Below, in pieces: positions 15,627 to 25,668 of a stretch of DNA of 64,000 bases. This DNA comes from Pseudomonas sp. R37(2017) (GTDB lineage Bacteria; Pseudomonadota; Gammaproteobacteria; Pseudomonadales; Pseudomonadaceae): NCBI RefSeq assembly GCF_002113375.1, contig NZ_NEHO01000008.1:166134-230133 (forward strand), in the 5' to 3' direction. The position numbers and the translations under genes were made by a program. The first letter of the stretch is position 1; every line of letters starts with the position of its first letter. The notes beneath the pieces are model-generated. The model was not told where the DNA came from. It did no database searches and saw nothing but the letters and a program-made list of their open reading frames with translations.

Positions 15627-18600
15627 CAGAAATTCAACTCCACGCCCAGCAGCACACCGTTGCCGCCCTCATACAGATTGCCGCCCAGGGATTGCTGATA
15701 TTCGGTGCGCACCGACAGGTGGGCGCGGTAGGCGTTGTAGATATTGTCGTTGAACCACCATTGCCAGCGCAGGCCAAGGCCGGTGCGCAGATCCTGGCGC
15801 CAGTCGTTGCTCGGGTCCTGGCTGGAGAACTCGAGGAAACCGTACGGCATGATTGTTTGCGCGCTGTTGAATGGCAGCTTCCAGGCGTGCCCTTGCTGGA
15901 AGCGCGACAACCATTGATGATCTCCGGCCTTGGTCCACCACGCCGCGTCGAGATAGAGGAAACGTTCCTCCCAATCGCTTTCGTCGACGCGCCAGTCGTT
16001 GCGATATCGCCCCTGATCGAGGAAGGATGCAGTAGCGCGCAGGAGGTAATCGGTGGTGGTGTGGCCATCCTGACGATGATCGTCAGCCTGATCGTTCACC
16101 TTGTCGGGGATCAGCATCTGGCCGAGGCTCAAGCCATGGTTGTCCTGGTCATCGAACTGGCTTTGTTTGTAGATCTCCCCGTAGAAATTGATGTTTGCCG
16201 TACCCCAGGGTTTGTAGCGCAGGCCCACGCCGGTGGCGACGGACTCGGCATAACTCGATCGACTCTGGCCTCCCAGCAGCACCCGTCCGTAGGCCGACAG
16301 CGTACTGCCAGCGCGGCTGGGTTCTTCGCCGAGGGCATGGTCCCACATGGCCAGTTGCACGTTCTGCGAGTTCGAACGCCGACGAGAGCCGACGCTGTCA
16401 TCAGACCGCACGAAGTCGTTGGTCGAAACGCCGGCAGGCGACCAGGTACTGGCGAAGGTCAGGGTATCGCGCCGGGACAGGGCTTCATGGGCGCGACGCT
16501 GGCGATAGCGTCGCGCTTGCATGCTGCCGTCCTCGTCGTCGGCCGCTACCGGGTTTTGTTCCAGGTCGATCACGCGCTCCAGTTCCTTGCGCGCCGAGGC
16601 GCTGTCCTCGACCTCGTCATAACGCCAGGCCAGGGTTTCGCCGAGGCGATAGTCTTCCGGGAAGTCCTGGGTCGCGCGTTGCAGGTATGGAATGGCTTGG
16701 GCACGTTCTGCCTTGGTCTCGGCGCCGGCCAGACGCATGCCGTAGTCGGCGCGATAACGGGGGTTGTCCGGATCGCGACGCACAGCCTCGGCCAGCCATT
16801 CGGTGCTTTGTTGCAGCTCGCCGGCCTTTTGCGCGGTGACCGAGGCTGCATAGTAATGCTCGGCGTCGGGTGCCAGTTGCAAGGCAGAACGCTGGCGCTG
16901 TAGCGCGAGGGTGTGATCGCCCCGGGCATCGGCGATCGCCGCGCCCAGCGCCCACTCATTGGCGCCACGGTTGCGACTGAGTTGCCAGTAACGTTCGGCT
17001 GTTTGCGTGTCGCCGATGTTCAGGGCGCTACGACTGGCGGTCAGGCGGGCATTGTCACTGAGTTCGGCGTCGGCAATGCTGCGCCAGATGGCCAGGGCAC
17101 CCGCCGAGTCGCCGGCGGCTTCCAGGGCGTAGGCGAGTGGCAGGCGGCTGTTCCGGTCACCCAGTTTTTCGGCGGTCTGGTAATACACCACCGCTTCGCC
17201 GGGGCGCTCGGGCATCGCACAACGGCCGAGGGCGCGGTAATCACCCGCCGCTTGCGGGTGATCGCCAATCGCCTGTTGCACCGCCCCGCACTGACCGTTT
17301 TCCGCCAGTTGCGCCAGCAGTTGTCCACGAGTGGCAGGGGCGACGCGGTTGAGCAGCGATGCGATGCGTTGCTGCTGCGCCGCGGTCGGTGTCGACGCGG
17401 CATACAACCCCGCCAGGCGTTGCAGCAGGGGCGCCGGCAGCTTGCCGCGGTGGCGGTCGTAGGCGTTCTCGAGCAGCTGTTGCGCATGCTCCCGTTGGCC
17501 GGCATTCAGCGCCAGATAGGTGGCCTGGTTCAACGAATCGAGGTTGCCGGTCAGCTGGTAATGCCGCTCCCAGAAGGTCGCCGCTTCGCTGTTGCGACCC
17601 GATGCCTGGAGCAGTTCGGCGCGGCGTTTGACTACGTCTGCGGTTTGCGGCTGGCTGGCGAGGTAGACCATGACTTTGTCACTGCGGCCCTCATCCTGCC
17701 AGACGTCCAGCAGGCGTTCGCGGCGTCGCGTGTCCCAGGGTTCCGGCAGGCGTGTTGTCTGCAGCAGTTCGGTAGCTTGCAGGCGCTGGGCGAGGATCAG
17801 CCAGGCCTGCGGGTTTTCTTCCGGATGGCAACTTTCCAGTTGGGTCAGCGCAGCTTGCGGATCATGGCGAGACAGCCAGTCGGCGGTCTCCAGGCAGGGT
17901 CGCTGCAACTCGGCGCTCAAGCGTTGTACCGTGGTGCTGTCGCCGGTTTGCCGCGCCAGTTCCCACAGACGCTGGCGCTGCGTTGGATCGGTTAGGTCGG
18001 CGGGCGGCAGTGACTGCATCCAGCGCTGCGCCTGCTCGATGTGGCCCATGGCAATCGCCCGGTCGACCATGGCCAGTCGCGCCTTGCGCGCGGCTTGGGG
18101 GCTGGGTGCTGTTTGCAGTAATTGCTGCAAGGGTTGCTCGTCGAGGCGTTGCACGTAGGCGTTGGCCAGGCGTTCCCAACCCTGTGCATCCAGCTGATTC
18201 TTCGCGGCGAGCGGGGCCAATTCTTCAATGGTGCCGTGCCAGTCGCGCAATTGTTCGGACCAGTTGGCCCGGGCCAGGCGCAGGATGCGCTCATCGCCTT
18301 TGGGCGCCAGTTGCGCCAGCCAGTCATGGGCACGCGCCGCGCCGCCGAACTTGGCCAGGCTCAGGCTGTAGGCCTGCCACAGACGGATGCGCTGATTGAG
18401 GTTGCTGGTGGCGATCCACTGTTCAACCTGGTCGCTGCCGGGCGGGTCCTGTTCGATCCAGGTCAGGCGCAGGTTGAGCAGAGCGTCGCTGTTGGCCGGA
18501 TTGTCCGGCAATGCCTGCACCGCTTCCTTGTAGCGCCGTTGCTTGGCCAGTGATTGCACCAGCAGCGCCCGCGCTTCATCGTTTTTCGGCACTTTGCCCA

Positions 18601-18790
18601 GCAGGTGGCGCATCAGTCGTTCGACTTCGCGCCAATTGCCTTTTTTCGCTTCGCGGTAGCTGCGGTCCATGTACGGGAAACTGCGGAACTGTTCGAAGTC
18701 GGTGAGCGGCTCGGCCTTTACCCAGGTGGCCGCGCTCAGGCTCAGCAGCAGGCTGCCAAGCAACAGGGTGTGACGGTGGCCTACACTCAT
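15626..18790 (-). CDS. nfrA: Outer-membrane glycan exporter NfrA (TPR + beta-barrel)
   Basis: This 1054-residue protein has a signal peptide (about 1-26) and a long array of TPR-like helical repeats (about 45-760). A C-terminal region of about 280 residues is rich in alternating Tyr/Trp strands and ends VELNF, with the terminal Phe typical of Bam-inserted barrels. The layout matches NfrA of E. coli, the phage N4 receptor and export pore, and also resembles PelB/PgaA. The start overlaps the nfrB stop by 4 bases (ATGA). It probably exports the polymer made by NfrB. Confidence 0.87.
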   Translation of the reverse strand: MSVGHRHTLLLGSLLLSLSAATWVKAEPLTDFEQFRSFPYMDRSYREAKKGNWREVERLMRHLLGKVPKNDEARALLVQSLAKQRRYKEAVQALPDNPANSDALLNLRLTWIEQDPPGSDQVEQWIATSNLNQRIRLWQAYSLSLAKFGGAARAHDWLAQLAPKGDERILRLARANWSEQLRDWHGTIEELAPLAAKNQLDAQGWERLANAYVQRLDEQPLQQLLQTAPSPQAARKARLAMVDRAIAMGHIEQAQRWMQSLPPADLTDPTQRQRLWELARQTGDSTTVQRLSAELQRPCLETADWLSRHDPQAALTQLESCHPEENPQAWLILAQRLQATELLQTTRLPEPWDTRRRERLLDVWQDEGRSDKVMVYLASQPQTADVVKRRAELLQASGRNSEAATFWERHYQLTGNLDSLNQATYLALNAGQREHAQQLLENAYDRHRGKLPAPLLQRLAGLYAASTPTAAQQQRIASLLNRVAPATRGQLLAQLAENGQCGAVQQAIGDHPQAAGDYRALGRCAMPERPGEAVVYYQTAEKLGDRNSRLPLAYALEAAGDSAGALAIWRSIADAELSDNARLTASRSALNIGDTQTAERYWQLSRNRGANEWALGAAIADARGDHTLALQRQRSALQLAPDAEHYYAASVTAQKAGELQQSTEWLAEAVRRDPDNPRYRADYGMRLAGAETKAERAQAIPYLQRATQDFPEDYRLGETLAWRYDEVEDSASARKELERVIDLEQNPVAADDEDGSMQARRYRQRRAHEALSRRDTLTFASTWSPAGVSTNDFVRSDDSVGSRRRSNSQNVQLAMWDHALGEEPSRAGSTLSAYGRVLLGGQSRSSYAESVATGVGLRYKPWGTANINFYGEIYKQSQFDDQDNHGLSLGQMLIPDKVNDQADDHRQDGHTTTDYLLRATASFLDQGRYRNDWRVDESDWEERFLYLDAAWWTKAGDHQWLSRFQQGHAWKLPFNSAQTIMPYGFLEFSSQDPSNDWRQDLRTGLGLRWQWWFNDNIYNAYRAHLSVRTEYQQSLGGNLYEGGNGVLLGVELNF

Positions 18791-20961
18791 GCGACCTCCC
18801 GGGCAATGCGGTAAGCCGCTTGCTGCTCGCTGGCCTGATCTACCAGGGCCTGTTCGAGGATTTGCCGGGTGATCATGCCGCGCTCAATCAAGTGTTCGCC
18901 CAAAGACATTTTTTCCGTATCGAAATCGATCAGCGCCTGATTGAACAGGGTTGGCGGCACCATGCCGCGTACCTGCAGCAGATTGCCCAGCAGCACCTGG
19001 TGATGGCTGACGCGTTCAATCAGGTGTTCGTCGTCCTGATGTTGCTCAAGCACCCGAAGCATCTGGCGTACTTCCTCTTTTTGCAGAGGGCTGGCGTACC
19101 AGTAGCGGATCCCCAGCGTAACCCGGCCTTGTGGTGCAAGGCGGCAGCGCACCGGGCGTTTCAGTTGACGGCTGATGGCTCCCAGAGACACTTGGCTGAC
19201 CGGCCCTTCGGACGCCAGCACCAGGGTGTCGCCTTCCTCGGCGACCGGCAGCACGCCATAGTGCGTGGCAATCTTGCGTGGCACTGCATCGATCAGTCGC
19301 TTGTCGAGTTTGAACGGGTTGAGCGGCGCCCATTCCAGGTCCAACTGTTCGGCGAGGACTTGCACCAGTTGCGTGGTATCGATGTGCCCGCGCAGCAGCA
19401 GTTCCCGGCCCAGGCGTCGACGCACCGGGTTGGTCACCGCGGCTTCCAGTTGTTCCTCGGTCAGCAATCCTTTTTCCACCAGTCGATGCCCCAGAGGGGT
19501 GCGCTGGGCCTGGGTCAAGGCGGGGAACTCGTGGGTGGTCTTGTCCCAGGCCACGCGGCGTGAGTCACCCATTTCCATGACCTGGCGCAGCGCTCGCAGG
19601 TTGGCGAAAAAATTGACGAAATTGCTCCACATCATTCGGGGGGCCGACAGCAGCCCTTCGACCAGACCGTAATAACGCGTGACGAACCAACCGCGCTGGA
19701 ACAGCCGATTGAGCAGCATGAAACCATTGAGCCAGAGCAAGGTGGTCAGCAGTGAACTGCCGGCAAGGATCGACGGATAACGCCAGGCGTCAGGCGATAT
19801 CACCGTCACCAGCCACATCGTCAACAGCACCACGAACAGCAGGTTGACCAGGAAGCTCAACATGTACGCAATCAAACCGCGCCGGTCGCGCCACAGGAAG
19901 TAGTTGAGCAGGCCCTTGCGGCTCCAACCAAGGTTCTTGGTGCCCTGGAATACGATGCCGACGATCCAGCGTGATTTTTGTCGAATCGCGTGCTGCAAGT
20001 CCCGGGGAAAGTGCTCGCGCACGCAGATGACCTGGGAGAAGGCACGGTTCATGCCGAACACCCAAGGCTGTTCGAGCGCCAGTTTCGGGTCGGTCACCGA
20101 ATAGCGGGCAAAGATGCACTTCATGCCTTTTTGCTTGAGGCGAAAACCGATGTCGTAGTCTTCGGTGAGGCTCTGCACGTCGAAGGCGATACCGTCGCCG
20201 TCCTCGAGCAGGGCACTGATCGCCTTGCGGCTGAAACAGGTGCCGACCCCGGCGCTGGGCACCTGCCCGGTCAGCGCTTCACGTACGATGACGTCCTTGC
20301 CGTGGTTCTCGGCGAACTCGTCGACATAGTGCCCGGCGGTGAAGCCTTTCCATTCTGGTGCGTAGGGGTAGACCGGAATCTGGATCAGGTCCTTGGCCGG
20401 CAGCAAATAGTTGAACAGGCGCAACTCCATGGGCGAAATCACGTCCTCGGCATCGTGCAGGATGAAGCCGGCGAACTGGATCTTTGCATCGTTTTCAAAG
20501 CGCAGGATGGCGTCGATCACGTTGTTCAGGCAGTCGGCCTTGCTGGTCGGGCCAGGGCGCGCGCACACCACTTTGTGCACGTTGGGGTAATGTAGGCACA
20601 CCGCATCGACGTCGGCCTGGGTCTCGGCGTCGTTGGGGTAGGTGCCGACGAAAATCTGGTAGTTCTCGTAATCGAGGGTCGAGGCGGCCAGGCGTGCCAT
20701 TTCGCCGACCACACCGACTTCATTCCACGCCGGCACCATGATCGCCAGGGGCTTTTCGCCGATGGTGTAGAGCCGCTCTTCATCGGCGCGCTCGAATTTT
20801 TCATAGATCCGCCAGCGGCGGATCAGTTTGCGGGTCCAGTACACCAGGTCGATGAACAGGTCATCGAGCCCGAGTATGAACATCAGCAGGGCCAGGAAAA
20901 TCGCAAGGTATTTGAGTCCGAACAGCACATAGGCAAAAAAATCGACCAAGCCCAGGCTCAT
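18787..20961 (-). CDS. nfrB: c-di-GMP-controlled glycosyltransferase NfrB
   Basis: This 724-residue inner-membrane protein has N-terminal transmembrane helices and a processive GT2 domain with HDAEDVISP (DxD-like) and QKSRW (QxxRW). More membrane helices follow (about residues 370-440). The C-terminal soluble part carries MshEN-type motifs (RRLGRELLLRGHIDTTQLVQ, MSLGEHLIERGMITRQILEQ), known to bind c-di-GMP. This matches E. coli NfrB, whose glycan synthesis is c-di-GMP-dependent. It overlaps wecB and nfrA by 4 bases each. Confidence 0.9.
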   Translation of the reverse strand: MSLGLVDFFAYVLFGLKYLAIFLALLMFILGLDDLFIDLVYWTRKLIRRWRIYEKFERADEERLYTIGEKPLAIMVPAWNEVGVVGEMARLAASTLDYENYQIFVGTYPNDAETQADVDAVCLHYPNVHKVVCARPGPTSKADCLNNVIDAILRFENDAKIQFAGFILHDAEDVISPMELRLFNYLLPAKDLIQIPVYPYAPEWKGFTAGHYVDEFAENHGKDVIVREALTGQVPSAGVGTCFSRKAISALLEDGDGIAFDVQSLTEDYDIGFRLKQKGMKCIFARYSVTDPKLALEQPWVFGMNRAFSQVICVREHFPRDLQHAIRQKSRWIVGIVFQGTKNLGWSRKGLLNYFLWRDRRGLIAYMLSFLVNLLFVVLLTMWLVTVISPDAWRYPSILAGSSLLTTLLWLNGFMLLNRLFQRGWFVTRYYGLVEGLLSAPRMMWSNFVNFFANLRALRQVMEMGDSRRVAWDKTTHEFPALTQAQRTPLGHRLVEKGLLTEEQLEAAVTNPVRRRLGRELLLRGHIDTTQLVQVLAEQLDLEWAPLNPFKLDKRLIDAVPRKIATHYGVLPVAEEGDTLVLASEGPVSQVSLGAISRQLKRPVRCRLAPQGRVTLGIRYWYASPLQKEEVRQMLRVLEQHQDDEHLIERVSHHQVLLGNLLQVRGMVPPTLFNQALIDFDTEKMSLGEHLIERGMITRQILEQALVDQASEQQAAYRIAREVA

Positions 20962-22112
20962 ACGGTTTTTCCCGATGTCGCGCGATGTTTGAGCCAGGCT
21001 CCGAGACGATTGGCGATCCGCTCGCTGGCGTGCCCGTCGCCATAGGGGCTGTGAATGCGGCTCATGCGCTGGAACGTAGCGTCATCATCGAACAACAGGC
21101 TGGCCTGCTTGACGATCCGGTCGGTATCGGTGCCCACCAGCAGCACCGTCCCGCCTTCGAGCACCGACGGCCGCTCGGTGACATCACGCAGTACCAGCAG
21201 CGGCTTGCCAATGGCCGGCGCCTCCTCCTGGATGCCGCCGGAGTCGCTGAGGATGAAGTGCGCGCGCCCCATCAGCCAGACGAAATGCTGGTAGTCCTGC
21301 GGGGCCACCAGATAGATGTTGGGTTTGTCCGAGAGCACGCTGTAGACCGCGTTTTGCACCTGCGGATTGAGGTGCACCGGGTAAACGAACTGCACATCGG
21401 GGTAGCGCTCGGCGAGGGTGGCCAGCGCCAGGCAGATGTTGCGGAAGCCACCGCCGAAATTTTCCCGCCGGTGCCCGGTAATCAGCACCATGCGCCGGTT
21501 TTCATCGAGTACGGCCAGCGGCGAGTCGGCGGCCGGATGCCATTGGGTCTGTTGCTGGTGGTCGCGCATCCATACCAGGGCGTCGATCACGGTATTGCCC
21601 GTCACCTCGATGTTGGCCTTGGGCACACCTTCGCGTAGCAGGTTGTCTTCGCTCTTGGTGGTCGGAGCGAAATGCAGGTCGGCGATGACGCCGGTCAGGT
21701 GCCGGTTGGCTTCTTCCGGCCAGGGGGCGCGCAAGTTGCCGGTACGCAACCCGGCTTCGACATGGCCGATGGGCAACTGGCGATTGAACGCGGCGAGGGC
21801 GGCAATGAAACTGGTGGTGGTGTCGCCGTGCACCAGCACGATATCCGGCTGCACCCGCTCGTAGACTTTGTCGAGTTTGCCCAGCAGTTGTTCCGAGAGA
21901 CCGTTGAGGGTCTGGCCCTGAGTCATCACCTGCAAGTCTTCGTCGACCGTCAATTCGAACGAGTCGAGCACTTGTTTGAGCATTTCCCGGTGCTGGCCGG
22001 TGGAGCAGATGTTCAGTTCGATTCCGGGCCAGTTGCGCAGGACCCGCGCCAGTGGAGCCATCTTGATGGCCTCCGGGCGTGTACCGAATACCATCATGAC
22101 CTTAAAAGACAT
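20958..22112 (-). CDS. wecB: UDP-N-acetylglucosamine 2-epimerase (non-hydrolysing)
   Basis: This 384-residue protein begins MSFKVMMVFGTRPEAIKMAP, the WecB signature. VHGDTTTSF, HVEAGLRTGN and SDSGGIQEEAPAIGKP are the conserved substrate motifs. It interconverts UDP-GlcNAc and UDP-ManNAc in the cytoplasm. The start at 22112 follows AGGAGG by 5 bases. It is the first gene of the operon and supplies the likely precursor (UDP-ManNAc) for NfrB. Confidence 0.93.
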   Translation of the reverse strand: MSFKVMMVFGTRPEAIKMAPLARVLRNWPGIELNICSTGQHREMLKQVLDSFELTVDEDLQVMTQGQTLNGLSEQLLGKLDKVYERVQPDIVLVHGDTTTSFIAALAAFNRQLPIGHVEAGLRTGNLRAPWPEEANRHLTGVIADLHFAPTTKSEDNLLREGVPKANIEVTGNTVIDALVWMRDHQQQTQWHPAADSPLAVLDENRRMVLITGHRRENFGGGFRNICLALATLAERYPDVQFVYPVHLNPQVQNAVYSVLSDKPNIYLVAPQDYQHFVWLMGRAHFILSDSGGIQEEAPAIGKPLLVLRDVTERPSVLEGGTVLLVGTDTDRIVKQASLLFDDDATFQRMSRIHSPYGDGHASERIANRLGAWLKHRATSGKTV

Positions 22113-22532
22113 TAACCCTCCTGGAGCATCGAGAAAGGCTGGCGCAAAGCGTCGGCAGCAGTCGTTCATTCCATCGTGAACTTGAATGAAAGCAGTCGAA
22201 TCCGGGGTTGTCCAATCCGGTTCCGGGCTGCCCGGACGCCGATCACCCGCGCGGTGGTGACCGTCGATAAAGGCGATAGGTTGGCCATTTGCCAAAAAAA
22301 TTCCCTGACAGATGGCACATTGGCGGATTGGAGGTGAAACCTTTAAGCAAAGGCGTTCAGGTAACGGGGCAACTGCCGCGACCGTGCACATGATTGGGGC
22401 CCGAATACCCGTCTCCTGTAGCCAACGGTAGCGCTTGCTGTCGGGGCGATGGGTAACGCTGATGCTCCAGCGAATTGCCATCTTGTTGATTGTGTTCATT
22501 TTTCAAATGCTCTGGGAACGCTCTCCATCCTG

Positions 22533-22548
22533 TGGCACACTTTCTGCT
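22533..22548 (+). promoter_or_regulatory. Putative sigma-54 promoter of the ABC transporter operon
   Basis: TGGCACACTTTCTGCT matches the -24/-12 consensus with GG and GC spaced correctly. It lies 66 bases upstream of the binding-protein ATG. The rest of the 22113-22613 gap holds no gene that I can support; the wecB promoter must lie in its left part. Confidence 0.6.
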
Positions 22549-22572
22549 GTCTATTCCGTTGTTACATACCAA

Positions 22573-22590
22573 ATTCCGGTATAGCGGAAT
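22573..22590 (+). promoter_or_regulatory. Palindromic operator ATTCCG-N6-CGGAAT
   Basis: A perfect 6+6 dyad sits just downstream of the expected transcription start. It is a good candidate site for the IclR regulator encoded in the same cluster. Confidence 0.55.
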
Positions 22591-22613
22591 ACACATCATC
22601 TGGAGTGCTTGCC

Positions 22614-23462
22614 ATGCATCGCCGACCATCCTTGTTCAAAGCATGTGTTTTTCTTTTCGCAGCTTCAGCCGCTGCCATGGGCGTGGCCCAGGCGGCGGAC
22701 AGTAAGCTCGACAGCGTTCTGGCCCGCGGGAAACTGATTGTGGGCACCGGCAGCACCAATGCGCCGTGGCACTTCCAGGGCGCTGACGGCAAGTTGCAGG
22801 GCTTTGATATCGATATCGGGCACATCATCGCCAAGGGGTTGTTCAACGATCCGAGCAAGGTTGAGTACGTAGTGCAGTCGTCCGATGCGCGGATTCCGAA
22901 CCTGCTGACCGACAAGGTCGATATCAGTTGCCAGTTCATCACCGTGACCGCCAGCCGCGCCCAGCAAGTGGCGTTTACCCTGCCGTATTACCGCGAAGGT
23001 GTCGGCCTGCTGCTGCCGGCGAACAGCAAGTACAAGGAAATCGATGACATGAACGCCGCCGGTGATGGCCTGACGGTAGCGGTGCTGCAAAACGTCTATG
23101 CCGAAGAGCTGGTGCACCAGGCGCTGCCTAAGGCCAAGGTCGATCAGTACGACAGCGTGGACCTGATGTACCAGGCCGTGAATTCCGGCCGTGCCGACGC
23201 GGCGGCCACTGACCAGTCTTCGGTGAAATACCTGATGGTGCAGAACCCTGGCCGCTATCGCAGCCCGGCCTACGCCTGGAGCCCGCAAACCTATGCGTGT
23301 GCGGTCAAGCGTGGTGATCAGGACTGGCTGAACTTCGTCAACACCACCCTGCATGAAGCCATGACCGGAGTCGAGTTCCCGACTTACGCGGCATCGTTCA
23401 AGCAGTGGTTCGGCGTAGAACTGCCTACCCCGGCCATCGGTTTTCCTGTCGAATTCAAATGA
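22614..23462 (+). CDS. Amino-acid-type ABC transporter substrate-binding protein
   Basis: This 282-residue periplasmic protein has a signal peptide cleaved near VAQA|ADS (about residue 27). It has a class F SBP_bac_3 fold: GKLIVGTGSTNAPWHFQGADGKLQGFDIDI is the N-terminal lobe (split here only by description). The start ATG at 22614 fits the signal peptide. It is first in an operon with two permeases, an ATPase and RidA. The catabolic neighbours suggest the ligand is an amino sugar acid rather than a common amino acid. Confidence 0.88.
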   Translation: MHRRPSLFKACVFLFAASAAAMGVAQAADSKLDSVLARGKLIVGTGSTNAPWHFQGADGKLQGFDIDIGHIIAKGLFNDPSKVEYVVQSSDARIPNLLTDKVDISCQFITVTASRAQQVAFTLPYYREGVGLLLPANSKYKEIDDMNAAGDGLTVAVLQNVYAEELVHQALPKAKVDQYDSVDLMYQAVNSGRADAAATDQSSVKYLMVQNPGRYRSPAYAWSPQTYACAVKRGDQDWLNFVNTTLHEAMTGVEFPTYAASFKQWFGVELPTPAIGFPVEFK

Positions 23463-23470
23463 TCCCGTGA

Positions 23471-23498
23471 GAGCGGGGCGCTCGAATGCGCCCCGCTC
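23471..23498 (+). other. Intercistronic stem-loop
   Basis: GAGCGGGGCGC and GCGCCCCGCTC form a perfect 11-base-pair stem between the binding-protein and permease genes, with no T-run. Such hairpins usually protect the upstream mRNA and raise binding-protein expression over permeases. Confidence 0.75.
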
Positions 23499-23513
23499 AA
23501 GGTACTGCTGACC

Positions 23514-24176
23514 ATGAACTATCAGTTGAACTTTGCCGCCGTGTGGCGCGATTTCGACACCTTGCTGGCGGGGCTCGGCCTGGGTCTTGAACTGGCCCTG
23601 GTGTCGATCGCCTTCGGCTGCGTGATCGGCCTGATGATGGCATTTGCCTTGCTGTCCAGGCACCGCGCATTGCGGGTACTGGCGTCGGTGTATGTCACGG
23701 TGATTCGTAACACGCCGATCCTGGTGTTGATTCTGTTGATCTACTTTGCGTTGCCGAGCCTGGGGATCCGTCTGGACAAGATCCCCTCGTTCATCATCAC
23801 CCTGTCGCTGTACGCCGGGGCTTACCTGACCGAAGTGTTCCGTGGCGGTCTGCTGAGCATTCCCAAGGGCCAGCGTGAAGCCGGCCTGGCCATTGGCCTG
23901 GGCGAGTGGCAGGTCAAGGCCTACGTCACCGTGCCGGTGATGCTGCGCAATGTGTTGCCGGCCCTGTCGAACAACTTCATTTCGTTGTTCAAGGACACCT
24001 CGCTGGCGGCCGCGATTGCCGTACCGGAGCTGACGTATTACGCGCGCAAGATCAATGTCGAGAGCTACCGGGTGATTGAAACCTGGCTGGTGACCACCGC
24101 GTTGTATGTCGCGGCCTGTTACCTCATTGCCATGATGCTGCGTTACCTCGAACAGCGTCTGGCGATTCGCCGATAG
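23514..24176 (+). CDS. Amino-acid-type ABC transporter permease 1
   Basis: This 220-residue HisM-family permease has about five transmembrane segments. The EAA motif is QREAGLAIGLGEWQVKAYVT (about residues 120-140), where the ATPase docks. It forms a heterodimer with the permease encoded 8 bases downstream. Confidence 0.9.
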   Translation: MNYQLNFAAVWRDFDTLLAGLGLGLELALVSIAFGCVIGLMMAFALLSRHRALRVLASVYVTVIRNTPILVLILLIYFALPSLGIRLDKIPSFIITLSLYAGAYLTEVFRGGLLSIPKGQREAGLAIGLGEWQVKAYVTVPVMLRNVLPALSNNFISLFKDTSLAAAIAVPELTYYARKINVESYRVIETWLVTTALYVAACYLIAMMLRYLEQRLAIRR

Positions 24177-24184
24177 GAGGCCCC

Positions 24185-24847
24185 ATGTACGAATCCCCCA
24201 GTTGGTTGCACGAGTTGTGGGTGGTGCGGGAAGTGCTGTGGCAAGGCTTTCTGACCAGTGTCCAGGTGTCGGTGCTGGCAATTTTGCTCGGCACGCTGGT
24301 TGGCGTCGTCACCGGACTGGTGCTGACCTACGGCACATTCTGGATGCGCGCGCCGTTTCGTTTTTATGTCGATGTGATCCGTGGTACGCCGGTGTTCGTG
24401 CTGGTGCTGGCGTGCTTTTACATGGCGCCGGCGCTCGGCTGGCAGATCAGCGCGTTCCAGGCCGGTGCGTTGGGGCTGACACTGTTCTGCGGCTCCCACG
24501 TCGCCGAGATCGTGCGCGGTGCCTTACAGGCATTGCCGCGTGGGCAGATGGAAGCGAGCAAGGCCATCGGCCTGACGTTCTATCAGGCGCTGGGTTATGT
24601 GCTGTTGCCCCAGGCATTGCGGCAGATCCTGCCGACCTGGGTCAACTCGTCCACCGAGATCGTCAAGGCTTCGACCCTGTTGTCGGTGATCGGCGTGGCG
24701 GAGTTGCTGCTCAGCACCCAGCAGATCATCGCCCGGACTTTCATGACCCTGGAGTTTTACCTGTTCGCCGGATTTCTGTTTTTCGTCATCAACTACGGCA
24801 TCGAAATATTCGGCCGGCACATTGAAAAGCGGGTGGCTTTGCCATGA
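24185..24847 (+). CDS. Amino-acid-type ABC transporter permease 2
   Basis: This 220-residue HisQ/M-type permease has the EAA loop [20 protein letters not shown] (about residues 120-140). Its stop overlaps the ATPase start by 4 bases, showing translational coupling. Confidence 0.9.
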   Translation: MYESPSWLHELWVVREVLWQGFLTSVQVSVLAILLGTLVGVVTGLVLTYGTFWMRAPFRFYVDVIRGTPVFVLVLACFYMAPALGWQISAFQAGALGLTLFCGSHVAEIVRGALQALPRGQMEASKAIGLTFYQALGYVLLPQALRQILPTWVNSSTEIVKASTLLSVIGVAELLLSTQQIIARTFMTLEFYLFAGFLFFVINYGIEIFGRHIEKRVALP

Positions 24848-25638
24848 CTCAGACTCAAACCAATGCACAAAACGGCCAACCCCTGCTGGACATTCGCGGC
24901 CTGCACAAGCGTTACGACCAGCTCGAAGTGCTCAAGGGGGTCGACCTGAGCATGCAGCGTGGCAATGTGGTCACGCTGATCGGTTCCAGCGGCTCGGGCA
25001 AGACCACGCTGCTGCGCTGCGTGAACATGCTCGAAGAGTTCCAGGGCGGGCAAATCCTGCTTGACGGCGAATCCATCGGTTATGACGAGGTCAACGGCAA
25101 ACGCATTCGCCACCCGGAAAAGGTCATCGCACGCCATCGCGCCATGACGGGCATGGCGTTCCAGCAGTTCAACCTGTTCCCGCACCTGACCGCGTTGCAG
25201 AACGTCACCCTGGGTCTGCTCAAGGTCAAGAAGCTGCACAAGGACGAGGCCGTGGCCCTGGCCGAGAAATGGCTGGAACGCGTCGGCCTGCTGGCACGGC
25301 GCGATCACTTTCCCGGTCAGTTGTCCGGCGGTCAGCAGCAGCGCGTGGCGATTGCCCGCGCGATTGCGATGAACCCGAGCCTGATGCTGTTCGACGAAGT
25401 GACCTCGGCGCTGGACCCGGAACTGGTGGGTGAAGTGTTGAACGTGATCAAGGGCCTGGCCGAAGACGGCATGACCATGCTGCTGGTGACCCACGAAATG
25501 CGCTTTGCCTTCGAGGTTTCCGACAAGATCGTATTCATGAATCAGGGACGTATCGAAGAGCAGGGGCCCCCCAAGGAATTGTTCGAGCGCCCGCAATCGC
25601 CGCGTCTGGCGGAATTTCTCAAGAGCACGCGTTTTTGA
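24844..25638 (+). CDS. Amino-acid-type ABC transporter ATP-binding protein
   Basis: This 264-residue ATPase has Walker [10 protein letters not shown], signature LSGGQQQR, and Walker [13 protein letters not shown] with the switch His in VTHEM. It powers the two permeases. RidA follows 30 bases downstream. Confidence 0.93.
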   Translation: MTQTQTNAQNGQPLLDIRGLHKRYDQLEVLKGVDLSMQRGNVVTLIGSSGSGKTTLLRCVNMLEEFQGGQILLDGESIGYDEVNGKRIRHPEKVIARHRAMTGMAFQQFNLFPHLTALQNVTLGLLKVKKLHKDEAVALAEKWLERVGLLARRDHFPGQLSGGQQQRVAIARAIAMNPSLMLFDEVTSALDPELVGEVLNVIKGLAEDGMTMLLVTHEMRFAFEVSDKIVFMNQGRIEEQGPPKELFERPQSPRLAEFLKSTRF

Positions 25639-25668
25639 GCCTTCAATTTTCAATCAGGAGAAACACTC

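Noticed and set aside
22665..24281. 538-codon frame antisense to the ABC transporter genes
   Set aside because: Covers two genes and their intergenic hairpin; no protein features.
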